DNA of 64,000 nucleotides, from contig QAOA01001289.1 of NCBI GenBank assembly GCA_003255065.1, positions 57,188 to 121,187 of the forward strand. Direction: 5' to 3'. The stretch comes from Cercis canadensis (Eukaryota > Streptophyta > Magnoliopsida > Fabales > Fabaceae). This document shows, piece by piece, positions 1 through 11,370 of this stretch (position 1 is its first letter; each line of letters begins with the position of its first letter). The position numbers and the translations under genes are program-made. The notes beneath the pieces were generated by a model that worked only from the letters and a program-made list of their open reading frames with translations, had not been told where the DNA came from and searched no databases.

Positions 1-2020
1 ATTTTAACATCAAAACAGCAATAAAATTAAACCCAAACAGCCAGCATTTTAAGGTCAAATTAAAGCAGTGACAAAAATAAATCCAAATAACTACCATTTT
101 AAGGTCAAAACAGTGATAAAATGAACCATAACAGCCCTTGAACTACAATGAAACAACCAATTAAAGAAGATAAACCGCACCCTTTTTTGTTTTTGGTTTT
201 TTCACATATGGCAGTAGCTTAAAACAATAAAACTAGATGAGCACAATATAACCATAATAAAAATGAAAGGGCAGTAACCCAAACTTAACTCTCACAGCCA
301 ATAGTGTAAATAAACAACAAGACCAACATTAACTTAAAATAAGATTCACTTGAATACCAAAACAGTATACATAATACAATGCAATAAAAATAGAAATATA
401 ATGACAAAAAGGAAAGAAAAATGATAAAGCAAAAATCATAATACATGACCAATAAAAATGAAATAGCTGAGAACACATGGAGAAAGAAACAACTGAATGA
501 CCAAGTTAGACAAAAGAACAAAAATATATACATATATAAAGAGCAAAATGCATAAAGGAAGTAGCAATAACAAAAAAAGAAAGCCATAAGTTTTGACTAT
601 TTGACCCAAAAGAGAGTACATACAAGGGAAAAAGAATAATAAAAAAGAAAAAAAAATCCAAACCTCAGAATCATGACCAACGCGTAGGAGAAAATAATAG
701 CCAATAAACCTTTGTGTAAAAGGAAGAACCAGCAAAGAGAGAGAGGGAGAGAGCAAAGCAAATGTATGAATAAATAAATAGATAAAATTAAATAGGAAAG
801 TAGTAGTAACAAGAAGAGCCAAGCATGAGTTTGGACTATTTGACCAAAAGAAAATGTAGGCAAGAGAAACAAGGACCAATAACACAAAAAGAAACAAAAA
901 CCCAAATAACAAAAACAATACCAGAATATAGGAGAAAATAATAGACAATAAACCTTTGCATATAAAAAGGAAATGAAGAACCAAAAATGAGAGATTAAAT
1001 AAAGAAAAAGCATAAATAAATACAGGAAACTAAATAGGGAAATACATGAATCAAATATCAAACTCTTCTATACCAAATATCTTTAGTCTTTCTAGGCTTC
1101 AAGTATCATGGGTCATTCATTGAAAAGAAAAAAAAATAGAGAAAATGAAACAAATAATAAAGAACTCATGAGTTAAATAAATTAAATAACAAATGTGGAG
1201 AGAACAAAATATAGAGTAGAGTATGATAAATCTAATCAAAATCTCACATCTAAACACCCAATAACTTTGGAATCATAAGAAAAAATGAGAGTATTAGGCA
1301 AAAAGAATCATACCTTAGCTAAGTTTTCTTCTTTGATCTTTCTCTTCATACTTCCCCTTTGGGTCTCTTCCGTGCTCTCCCAAATTTTTCTCTCTATCCC
1401 TTGCTCTCTTTTTTTATCTTCTTTATTCTCTCTTGCTCTCCTTCTATTTCTCCCTATTTCTCTTTTACCCGTTGGGTCTCCCTTTTCTCCCTTTCTATGT
1501 CCTTTTTTATTTCTTTTTTTCTCTTGCTCTCACCTACCTTTTTTTGTCTTTTTCTTCTTTGCTCTCTACCTCTTTCTCTAGTCACGTTGCTTCCCTTTTC
1601 CTCTTGATCTTTCTTTTCTTTTTCCACTTTTGCCCAAAATGCCTTTAGCTTGCTTAATCGCCCATGACATTTCCTTTTGTTTCTTATTTTCCTTTTTTTA
1701 TTAATCATTTAAAAAACCATCAACAAATGAAAAGGACCCTTTGTACTCAAGGTCCTCTCCTATTGGCTCTTGCTAACCTTTATGATGCAAACACTAGAAC
1801 TTCAAAAAATAGGAGTACAATTAAAATAAACACTTTTCAATAAGCATTTTTTTTTGAGACATTTAAAGTAAACTACAAAAAAAATTTTAAAAACACAAAT
1901 TTAATTAAAATAGGCCAAAATATATAAAGATCTTTTTTGCATTTTCACTTTTTTGTTTTTTATAAAAACAAATTTAGACAAATTTTAATATCACAATCCG
2001 GACAAAATACAGTGTCTACA
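1..2020 (-). mobile_element. Large gypsy-type LTR fragment, runs off the left edge
   Basis: Read on the minus strand the segment opens at 2020 with TGTAGACACTGTATTTTGTC, a TG start shared, with small changes, by sequences at 54237, 39730 and 25500. About 300 bp further in it shares with those copies a stretch describing a light break of sequence near AATAAATAA-rich DNA followed by purine-rich AGAAAGGGAGAGAG runs. Open frames inside (285-1061 on minus, 1285-1708 on both strands) are low-complexity, rich in Phe/Leu/Ser or Lys/Glu, and look like by-products of A- and T-rich tracts. The length (at least 2 kb) and first bases fit the large LTRs of Tat/Ogre-like gypsy elements, but no coding domain is present to prove the lineage. 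Confidence 0.5.
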
Positions 2021-2896
2021 ATTCTAGTATCCATGTTCATGAATATGATTAAACAACAATAAATATGTGAAATCATGAATAGAAAAATTTATATTGACAA
2101 TCTGAAGAAAAAAAAAAAAAAGTGATTCCTTAGTCAAACTAGCCTATACTGTTTATTGGGCGTCGTTGTTTTTGGTACTGTAACTATTGATATTTAACCA
2201 ATCAAAATAGTCAGCTTGAGAGGTAACTAGGATAGCATCAACAAATTATATAATGGTTTGCCTTTTAGATAAAAATGAGAGCAATGTCTTAATGCTGTGA
2301 TGTAATCCAATAACAAAGAAATAATCAACTTCCTTGACAACAATGAGGGTAATGTCTTAAAGCTTACAGCAACTCAAAACCAGAATTACTGCAATTCAAT
2401 AAACAATGAGGACAATGTCCTAATGATTTTTCCTGGATACTCTTACACACTCGAATATATGCAAGTTGCCTATACCCTGAACCTATCTCATGGTTCAAAA
2501 AGAAGGTTAAAGGGGATATGATTGTCTTAACAGATATTATCGCAAAGGAAATAAATGAGCTAAATCTGATTGATGTGAGGGAATTCTCAATATTAATAAG
2601 CATTGTATATATGCAATAGTGACTCTGAAAAATAAAATAATAGATCGAATTACTTTATATCAATAAGTTATACAAATTTGAAATTCACATGTTTTTATTT
2701 ATTAATTTTGTGTATTATAAATATTAAATTCCATATTTTTCATTTTTGATGATATTTTTGTTTGATTGTTTTTTAAAAAATGAAAAAGATTATATGAATT
2801 AATAAATTTTCAAAAGTTCTTATGTAATAATTAAAAAAAATTAAAAATTTAGAAATGAAAAGATGTACAATATAGCTTTCATGTTCTCATGACTAA
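2021..2896. other. AT-rich intergenic DNA, no gene seen
   Basis: No supported gene. A motif close to AACAATGAGGACAATGTC recurs at about 2275-2290, 2340-2358 and 2402-2422, a degenerate short repeat of unknown origin. The right end, 2884-2896 (TTCTCATGACTAA), is the left target duplication of the SINE that follows. Confidence 0.5.
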
Positions 2897-3090
2897 GCCA
2901 ACGGGGGTTGGTTAAGAAACGAATTACTTTGCTTGTAAGGTCAAAATTTGAATCTCATTATAAACAGTCTCTTTTTAGTAGGCAATTTGTAAGTACTACT
3001 GTAAGCCCTCACTGCATGTGGCATATGCCTTGGCATTGGAATGTGGTAATCTCACCTCACCCTAAACTTTTGATTACCAAAAAAAAATTA
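2897..3090 (+). mobile_element. tRNA-derived SINE with 13-bp target duplication
   Basis: A 194-bp insertion bounded by perfect 13-bp direct repeats TTCTCATGACTAA at 2884-2896 and 3091-3103. It begins with a tRNA-like head containing GGGGTTGGTTAAG (A-box-like, about 2904-2916) and AATTTGAATCTC (degenerate B box, about 2945-2956), and ends in an A-rich tail just before the right repeat. These are the hallmarks of a SINE mobilised by LINE machinery. Degenerate boxes and tail suggest an inactive copy. Confidence 0.75.
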
Positions 3091-3162
3091 TTCTCATGAC
3101 TAAATTGTTGCTAATAATATACAAAAGAAAAGCTCTTGTAGCACTATAACGCAATCTTATCT

Positions 3163-3333
3163 CTTTGTTTCTTATTATTTTTTTAGTCTGTTGGAGGCCG
3201 TATGACAAGAGGTAGTCTATTCCCCCCTACAACCCACCCCACCTACTCTCAATTAGATTTGAATACGGTATCTTTTTGATAGAGTATCAAGTGCTCAACC
3301 ACTGGTGTGTTCCCTTGCGGACGACTTACATAT
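3163..3333 (-). mobile_element. Probable second SINE, reverse orientation
   Basis: Read on the minus strand this begins with a tRNA-like head containing CAGTGGTTGAGCACTTGATA (around 3290-3310) and a B-box-like TATTCAAATCTAA (around 3255), then ends in an A-rich tail (T-rich on plus at 3163-3186). An 8-bp TCTTATCT occurs on both sides (3155-3162 and 3334-3341). The short target repeat makes this less certain than the neighbour at 2897. Confidence 0.5.
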
Positions 3334-3341
3334 TCTTATCT

Positions 3342-4584
3342 TAGCTGACTCCAGATTGGGATAACGGATTAAGCTTGTCTAACATTCCATATCTTACCTC
3401 GAATAACAAATGTGTTACCACAAAGCAACCAACCCCAAATTCCATATACAAAAGGAAAAGAGAAAAAGAAGCATCTAAATTGCTTATCTCTTGTTGGGAT
3501 TCACCGACCGAACGCTAACTCAAGATCATTTCTGGCTATATATAAGCCCTTAGCATGAGGACATTGCAAGCAAGTAGCAACACATTCAAGCCGCGGCTAG
3601 GTCATGAAAAGACATATCGAAAGTCTTGCTTGCGACTTTTACTTCTCTGTAGTACTTAGGCACGGAATGTGTGAAAAGAGCCTATTGATCAAGATAAAGA
3701 GGATACATATGCAATGGAGACTCTTACAATCTTGATACATGGAGTCAACAAGTAAGCACAGGTGCGTATCAGAACTTGATTTTCTTAAATTTGATTTATA
3801 TCTTGTTCATAACTTGAATCTCATTCCCATAAATGTAATTTTTAGTATGTTTTCGAAAGAAAATAAAAGACGAATGTTCATATCTTGTTGAATATGATTC
3901 ATGGATTAATCATATAATATTTATTTATGTGAAAAGAAATCTCCTAATTATCCTAGACCTTTCTCACTAGGACTTTTTTAGTCGAAATACTAGGACAATA
4001 ATTCATATTTAAAAATTCAAATCCTTGCAAATATTTACAAGGATCTAAAATGTATTACTTCGGATATGATAGAGATATTACAATTAGTGATTTCTTTGAT
4101 TTGCTGAAAATATAATACCTTACAGGCTTACAGGACAATTTTGGATTCTGGTGCTCCAAATGACACCACTAATTAGCTATAAGTTGTTCTACTGATGTTG
4201 CAGATTTTTTTAATTTAGTTTGACCCATTGCTCTTAGAACCATAATATGAGTCAGCATTGGACACATCAAGGCTTGGTATAAATTAATGAAAGAAATCTT
4301 ATTTAGCAATTTCTATTTTGATAATATACCAAAAATTATTTTTCTGGGCCTTAGAGATCTATAATACATAAATTCTTACGTCCAAAAACTATTTTGATCA
4401 GAGAAAAGGCATTATAAAAATGAATATTATTTAGATATTATCTCTATCACAATGTTTATAAAAGTTATTTTCATTTTTGTTGTCACAATAGAGTTTGTAA
4501 TTGAGTTCTTTTAAGTTTTAAGGCACATAGTGAGATTTAAATGTGACCAATTCTGCAATAATTGATTGGAATATATCCAGAAAT
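3342..4584. other. Intergenic DNA with a possible promoter and orphan first exon
   Basis: No recognisable gene. A TATA-like CTATATATAAGCCC lies at about 3537-3550 on plus. An ATG at about 3713 opens a 13-codon frame that runs into GTAAGC, a good splice-donor match. No downstream exon was found before the copia insertion at 4585, so an orphaned first exon is only a possibility. The last five bases, GAAAT at 4580-4584, are the left target duplication of the copia element. Confidence 0.3.
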
Positions 4585-4985
4585 TATTGGAAGGAAACTC
4601 ACTCAAAAACAACTAAACTCTCAAACTCTTTAATGCAACTCTCTTAAGGAGAAGAAGAAGAAGCTTGTTATTGAAATACTCTCAGATTTCTTGCTTGATG
4701 AAAACAACTTACAAGCCTCCCTATTTATAGGGGAATACAATCAACATACACCACAAATCATAAATTACATAATAAAAACTAATGGCTTTGGGAGATGAGT
4801 GATCCATCTTGGAAAATTGGTCACTTGACTTGGATATGAGTCTTCTATCTTGGAAATGGCTTATTTGACTTGGAGATGAGACATCATGCACTAACTAGAA
4901 AATTCTAGGAATTTCCCAAATATCTTTCACTCTATTTGGGTCTTGAGCTTTTGATTATGGATTGGATCAAGTTTATAGTTCAACA
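4585..4985 (-). repeat. 3' LTR of the copia element
   Basis: 401 bp. On the coding strand it starts TGTTGAACTATAAAC at 4985 and ends CCAATA at 4585. It is preceded by the polypurine tract and matches the copy at 9224-9625 throughout, apart from scattered substitutions and one 1-bp indel. Confidence 0.9.
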
Positions 4986-7900
4986 CCCCCCTTAAACTTG
5001 ATCTTGTGATTCCAAGTAAATTCCTCAACCTTACGAAGACTTCTTTCTTCAGTAGCTTGGTAAAGATATATGCAATTTGATCTTGAGACTTCACGTACTC
5101 CACTTGCACATCCTTTCTTGCTATGCTCTCTCTTATGTAATGGTAGTGAGTGTCAATGTGTTTGGATCGGTCATGGAAGACTGGACTCTTTGCTAAGGCT
5201 ATAGCTGACTTGTTGTCAACATAAACCTTAGTTGGCTTTCCTTGTGTCATGTTCAACTCCTTCAACAGGTTTCTCAACGAAACTGCATGACAAACACATG
5301 AAGTAGTAGCTACGTACTCAGTTTCATAAGTAGAAAGTGTGGCAATTGGTTGCTTTTTTTTACATCCATGTGAAAGTTGTGTTTCCTATGAAGAACACGA
5401 ACCCACTAGTACTCTTTCTATCATCCATATCTCCACTCCAATCGCTATATCCAACAAGTTTATAATCATTAGAATCTGAATAGAACAAGCCAAAATCAAT
5501 TGTACCTTTGATATAGCGAAGGATTCTCTTAGCTTCTTTGAAATGGGTGGTAGTTGGATTCTCCATATATCGACTCATGAGTCCAACTGCATAAAAAATA
5601 TTTGGTCTTGTGCAAGTTAGATAGTGCAAGCTTCCAACTAAACTTTTGAACATTGTTGGATCTATGCTTTAGCCATTATCATACTTAGATAATTTGACTC
5701 CACAGCTGGTTGGCATGCTTACTGGCTTACAACCTCCATCTTAAACTTCTTAAGTATCTCCCTTGCATAGTTTTCTTGGGAGATGAATATACCTTCTTCT
5801 GTTTGCTTAACTTCAAATCCGAGGTAATATGTCATCAAGCCCATGTTGGTCATTTCAAACTCCCTAGCCATCACATTCTTGAATTCTTCAAATAAACTTG
5901 GATTATTGCCGGTGAAGATCAAATCATCCATGTACAAACACATTATTAGAATATATCCATTTTTGATCTTGACATAGAGAGCATGCTCGTAGGGACATTT
6001 GGTGAAGCCATTATCTTGAAAATACTTGTCAATTCGACTATTCCATGCCCTTGGTGCTTGCTTCAATCCGTAAAGAGCCTTCTTTAACTTTAAAACTTTG
6101 TCTTCTTGGCCTTTGATCTCATATAGCCTACCAGTTGTTGAATATAGACTTCTTCTTCAAGCACTCCATTTAGGAAGGCGGATTTTACATCCATCTAATG
6201 GATCTTCCATTTGTTTTGAGCAGCTAAAGAAATAATTAGCCTTATAGTTTCTAAACGAGCAACAGGAGCAAATACCTCATCATAATCAATTCTAGCTTTT
6301 TAGCTATAACCTTTCGCAACAAGCCTCACCTTGTGTCTTCTATCTCTCCCTTAGCATTTCTTTTTGTCTTGTACACTCATTTGACACCAATTGCCTTGTG
6401 CCCTTTTGGAAGAGTGGCTAGCTCCCAAGTGTCATTCTTCTCAATGGCTTTGATTTCTTCATCCATTGCATCTCTCCATTTCTTTTTCTGTGTAGCTTCT
6501 TGAAAAGTCACTGATTCACAATCAACAAGGAAACAATAAAGGGTAATATTATCAAGAACTTCAATTTCTTCATAGAGATCTTGAAGTCTTCATTCACGAG
6601 GCACTAGTCTTTCACTTGATGAAGGTGATGAGTCTTTAAGGGTAGCTGATGTTGGCATTGCAGGTGGGGTTGTCGACTCTTCTTGTGGTTGCTCCTTTGC
6701 TTGCTCATCTTCTTTAGGTGGAAGATCAAAAGTAATGTTGTTATGAGATCCAAAATCCCATTCTCCTTCTTCATCAAATATCACATCTCGGCTAATCATA
6801 AGCTTTTTGTTATTCGGATTATACAGCTTGTACCCCTTCGAACTTGAGTCATAGCCAATGAAGATGAAACTTTCACTCTTATCATCCAGCTTGGTTCTTC
6901 TCTTGTTTGGCATATGAACATGGGCTACGCTTCCAAAAATTCTTAGGTGTGAGATGGCAAGCTTTCTTCCACTTCATGCTTCTTGTGGTGTTTTGCCCCA
7001 TACACTTCTGGTGGGTGATCGATTTAAAAGGTACACAACACAATCTATAGCTTCTGCCCAAAATTCTTTAGGTAATCTCTTGCTCTTGATCTTACTTCGT
7101 GCCATATTGAGGATAGTTTTGTTCTTTCTTTCTACATCACCGTTCTGTTAGGGGGATCTTGGAACGGTCAAAGGACGTCATATTCCATTTGCTTCTCAAA
7201 ATTCCTTTAACTCCCTAGAAGTGAATTCTCCTCCTCGATCAAATCTCATTGCCTTGATCTGACGACCACTTTCTTTCTCTACAGCTACTTTGAACTTCTT
7301 GAAAACTCCAAAAACTTATAGATTTCTGCTTCAAGAAGTACACCCACATTTTTTCTTGAAAAACCATCTATAAAGGTAAGGAAATAATTACTATTACCAA
7401 GAGAGCTTGGTTTGATTGGCCTACACACATAAGTGTGGATGAGCTCTAGTGGCTTCTTGGCTTTTGATTTTGATTGTTTTGGAAACCTTTCTTGAATTGC
7501 TTCCCAAGTAGACATCCTTTGCAAAGCTGGTCCGGATGGTTGATGCAAGGGAGTCCTTTCACCATCTCTTTCTTAGATAGCAGCTCCAAACTTCTGAAAT
7601 TAAGATGCCCAAATCGAAGAAGCCATAACCCCAATGCATCTTTATAGCAAGCTTTCAGACACTTTGCAACATCATTTTGGATGTTGATCATAAACATTCT
7701 ATTCTTCATCATTGGGACTTTAGCAATGAAATTATTCTGATCATCTCTTATTGAAAGATTATAATCCTTCATGTGAATATCATAACCTTTCTCTAAGAGT
7801 TGCCCTAAGCTCAATATGTTCCTCTTCATGTTGGGCACATAGTAAACAATTGGAAATAAATTGATGTCTCCCATCTTTCAAACGGATAACAATGTTACCT

Positions 7901-9032
7901 CTTTCATTCCCTTGTATCTTAGAATCATCTCCAAATGAAACATTCCCAGAAGTTGATTCGTCTATCTCTACGAACATGTCTTTCCTTCCATACATGTGAT
8001 TGTTTGCACTAGTGTCAAGATACCATGAGCTTGCTTGGGCACCATCATTCTCCTTTTGTGTTAGAAGAAGAATTCTTTTTTCATCTGTCTTCTCCTCCAC
8101 ATAGTTGGTCCTCCCCTCCACTTTGTTGTTAGGAGCTCTACATTCTGATGCATAATGACCAAACTTTTGACAATTATAATATTGAACTTGAGATTTGGAA
8201 TACCTTGAGTTCAAACTTCCTTTTCCACAACCTCTTGGTGTGCTATCTCCCTTTTCATAGTGGTTGTTATAATTGTTGTTGTTCCAACCTCGTCCACGAC
8301 CGCGACCTCTACCTTGTCCTCGGCCTCAACCCCTTCCTTGACCACATTGATTTCTATCATAGCCTTGGGTTTCTCCTTTCTCCTTGAGTTGCACCTTGAG
8401 GAGTTGCTCAGAAGTCTCTTGCTTTTTCTTTTGCTTTTCTTCATAGGCTTGTAAAGATGCTTGGAGTTGCTCGATTGTCATTTCCTCCAAATTCTTTGTT
8501 TCTTCAATCGTTGTAACGATGTGATCGAATTTGGGATGTAAAGAGCGGAGTATCTTTTCCATTACTCTAGTATCTCCTATCTCTTCACCATTTATTTTCA
8601 GTTGGTTGAAAATGATCAACACTCTTGTGAAGTAATCAGAAATAGACTCGGATGCTTTCATTTGAAGGGATTCAAATTCACCTCTTAACACTTGAAGGCG
8701 AACTCTCTTCACTTGTTTGGATCCTTTGTAAGAAGTTTGTAACTTCTCCCATGCTCCCTTAGCGGAGCTTGCACTTGAAATCTTCTCAAAGCCATCATCA
8801 TCTAAGGCTTGATAGATGAGAAAGAGAGCTTTCTTGTCTCTCTTCCGTGTGTCTTCAAGTTTTCCCTTTGAGTTGAGGTTAGAGTAGCCTTATTCTTCGG
8901 CTCACTATAACCTTTTTCTACGACCTCCCAAACATCATGTGCAACCAAAAGAGCCTTCATTTTTATTCTCTAATTATCGTAGTTGTCATTTCTTAGTGTA
9001 GGAACTTGAAAAGAAGCCATACCATTTGCCAT
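4927..9032 (-). pseudogene. Degenerate copia gag-pol polyprotein
   Basis: The start is the ATG at 9032 just downstream of the PBS. Gag begins MANGMASFQVPTLRNDNYDN and hits an in-frame TAG where related Gags have Trp. A UBN2-type gag region follows at 8326-8712. The zinc knuckle at about 8170-8200 reads YYNCQKFGHYASEC, with Tyr where the first Cys of CX2CX4HX4C should be. The protease motif is DTSANNHM (about 8010) rather than the usual DTGAS type. The GAG-pre-integrase HLNF...CKGCLLGK region lies at about 7500-7610 and the integrase core near 7330-7430. Reverse transcriptase carries YMDDL at about 5920-5935. RNase H lies at about 5000-5280 and its frame runs into the 3' LTR. The domains lie in different frames with several stops, so no polyprotein can be made. 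Confidence 0.88.
4986..4993 (-). other. Polypurine tract of the copia element
   Basis: On the minus strand AAGGGGGG directly abuts the TGTTGAAC start of the 3' LTR. This is the expected place for plus-strand DNA synthesis to start during reverse transcription. Confidence 0.85.
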
Positions 9033-9208
9033 GTCTCATTTCAACTTCTCTTTACAGCAGCTTCAATTGTTTTTCTGGACAGAGATTTTCCGGCAGAGAG
9101 TGGCAGCGCGTCCATACTCCTATCAGGCTGATTCCAGTGGTGTTGCGTTTCTTTCGTCGAGATCTTCGATTTGATATGCTATAATGATACCTTTCCTTTC
9201 AACAGATC

Positions 9209-9220
9209 GCTCTGATACCA
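9209..9220 (-). other. Primer-binding site of the copia element
   Basis: On the minus strand TGGTATCAGAGC lies three bases after the 5' LTR end. It is the classic plant copia primer-binding site, complementary to the 3' end of initiator tRNA-Met. Confidence 0.92.
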
Positions 9221-9223
9221 CTT

Positions 9224-9625
9224 TATTAGAAGGAAACTCACTCAAAAACAACTAAATTCTCAAACTCTCTAATGCAACTCTCTTAAGGAGAAGAAGAAGA
9301 AGTTTGTTATTGAAAATAATCTCAGATTTCTTGCTTTATGAAAATAACTTACAAGCCTCCCTATTTATAGGGGAATACAATCAACATACACCACAAATCA
9401 TAAATTACATAATAAAAACTAATGGTTTTGGGAGATGAGTCATCCATCTTGAAAAATTGGTCACTTGACTTGGATATGAGTCTTCTATATTGGAAATGGC
9501 TTATCTAACTTGGAGATGAGACATCATGCACTAACTAGAAAATTCTAAGAATTTCTCAAATATCTTTCACTCTATTTGGGTTTTGGGCTTTTGATTATGA
9601 ATTGGATCAAGTTTATAATTCAACA
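9224..9625 (-). repeat. 5' LTR of the copia element
   Basis: 402 bp, matching 4585-4985. On the coding strand it starts TGTTGAATTATAAAC at 9625 and ends CTAATA at 9224. It is followed outside by the right target duplication GAAAT. Confidence 0.9.
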
Positions 9626-9630
9626 GAAAT

Positions 9631-10330
9631 ATACTTTAATTGTTGTGTTTATTGTTTAACATGGCACAGTACCATAATTTAGATGCTCCACAGTTGTCAA
9701 GTTTTCTATATATCTTGAGAAAGCTTAGGAACTTGTGAATTATTTATCATATCCCAATTATTAATGCACTTTGTAGAGAATCTGGTGCAACGACTGCAAG
9801 AGTTGTGAAATTAACTAGGGTTCCTTATAAATGACTTTGGTTTCAGAAAAGGCCTGGAACCATTCCTCGCATTAATTGTAATGTGGACACTTTAGCTGCT
9901 GTCATTTTTCTTCTGGTTCCCCCTTTATCATATCTTATATGCTCTCTCTTTTATTACGCTAGAGATCTCATCCCAGGGTATCATCAAAACCAGAAGGGCA
10001 TACTACATTGATATTCGAGAGCTAAAAGCATCTTGTTACTTATCCAGAACAAAACACACATAAAGACACTCTTGCCTTAGAATTGTAGCTGATGACAACA
10101 ATTGTATCAGGCAAGATTGGCTGGATTAGGATGAATAATCACCTGACTTTATAAGTGATAAACTGAGTTTTTTGAATATGGTGCTTCTCTCCTAGCCATT
10201 TAAGTTTGATCTAATTGACTGTGTGGTGTGCTCTTCTGAATTCTGTGTGTATGTGTATTGATTTATTTCATTTATATTTATGAATTTTTCATTCTTATGA
10301 TTTAAATTCATAGACCACACATAATCTCCG
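9631..10330. other. Intergenic DNA, no gene seen
   Basis: Nothing recognisable. It lies directly upstream of the MET1 relic and could contain further, unrecognisable parts of it. No BAH-domain signature was found. Confidence 0.4.
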
Positions 10331-11370
10331 TAGAATCCATAGAAGGGAAATGTGCAGTGCAAAAAGAAGACCGACATTCCAGCATGCATTGCCCCAACAA
10401 AAGCGATGGTATTCTTCTTTGCCCCTTTAAAACAGCATGGTACAACTTTAGTGCATGCTTCTATGCACAATGAGCTATCAAATTTCATTTGCGTAATTGC
10501 ATTTTGGACTGTTGCCAGCTCTGTAAGACACTCAAGTGGAGATACTGTGGCAATGTTGTAGCTAGAAAGGATAAAGGAATGTCTAAAGAGGGAGAAATCA
10601 CCTCACAATCCTTGGAAGAAAGAGAAGCATTGATAGGGAATCCCTTAGCAACCTTAGAAATTTTTGCAGGTTGTCGTGGCTTATCAGATGGAATACAATT
10701 GTCAGGTAATTTTTAATTACTATATTATAGAAAAGACATGATCATATCCATCATTGATACAAAAGATAATTTGTGAATCACTGTATGAATGCTTCAGTTG
10801 TTTCATTAACCAAGTGGGCAATTGAAGACAAAGAATGGATGGACATATATTCAAGCACAGGTAAGTAATCACAACCAGATCATCTGAGCTTGAGAAGAGG
10901 AGAATCCATTTGTGAATGATATATAAATGGATTGTAATGTAGGGCTCTGATGGAATAGCTTGACGATGCCGAAGACTGCATCTCAACTTCTGATGCTTGA
11001 GATTTAGCTGTAGCACTAGATGAGAAGGGAGTCGCCAATGCCAGCGCAAGTAGATTTCATTAATGTCGGGGCCTTCTGTCAGGTTTGTGTAGCTGTTGCC
11101 ATTTTTTCCATTATTGCACAAATACTATCCCTGAATGATAATAATTGAATAACTATATTTCTTGTTCCTAGGTTCCCCTGGGATGAGTAGTTTCATTAGA
11201 GCACTAGGAGGAAATTCCAATGTGAGATGATTTTAGCCTTCTTGTCCTTAATTTGCTAACTATTTCTGACCGAGATATTTCCTCCTAGAGATTGTGAGGA
11301 TTTGTGTCTTTACACAAAAGGATAGACATTTCACTTAACCTAGGCTTCACTTGCTTTAAAGATATGCCCA
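10331..11370 (+). pseudogene. MET1/DNMT1-type DNA (cytosine-5) methyltransferase relic
   Basis: Pieces of the catalytic region of the plant maintenance CpG methyltransferase occur in the correct order. IEGKCAV then, after a frame change, KKTDIPAC (10335-10400) resemble the segment before the catalytic domain. VVARKDKGMSKEGE then TLEIFAGCRGLSDGIQLSG (about 10555-10705) is motif I, normally DIFAGCGGLSEG. A GT donor follows; an exon at 10798-10860 gives VSLTKWAIE. EDCISTSDA, a stop, then DLAVALDEKG (about 10960-11035), AQVDFIN (motif IV region, about 11043-11063), GMSSF (about 11180) and QCEMILAFLS (about 11218) follow. The last piece, PRYFLLE, lies in a frame with stops. The catalytic PCQ motif reads FCQ. 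Several frameshifts and stops exclude function. Intron-like gaps with GT/AG edges suggest a decayed genomic copy rather than a processed one. Known family role: maintenance of CG methylation in the nucleus. Confidence 0.85.

Larger units (their letters stand above)
4585..9625 (-). mobile_element. Complete, inactive Ty1/copia LTR retrotransposon
   Basis: The 5,041-bp element is bounded by two near-identical LTRs and a 5-bp target duplication GAAAT at 4580-4584 and 9626-9630. Transcription would run leftward. Order on the minus strand is 5' LTR, primer-binding site, gag, protease, integrase, reverse transcriptase, RNase H, polypurine tract, 3' LTR, which is the copia order (integrase before RT). 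By eye the LTRs differ at about 20 of 401 positions, so the insertion is not recent. The body carries many stops and frame changes, so it is non-autonomous now. It sits about 700 bp upstream of the first recognised MET1 relic segment. Confidence 0.92.

Noticed and set aside
285-1061. Overlapping open frames of 100-182 codons on minus
   Set aside because: Low-complexity Phe/Leu/Tyr-rich translations from A-rich plus-strand DNA inside an LTR fragment; no domain and several frames open at once.
1285-1708. Open frames on both strands, hydrophobic on plus and Lys/Glu-rich on minus
   Set aside because: Product of a CT-rich tract; both strands open, which is typical of simple sequence.
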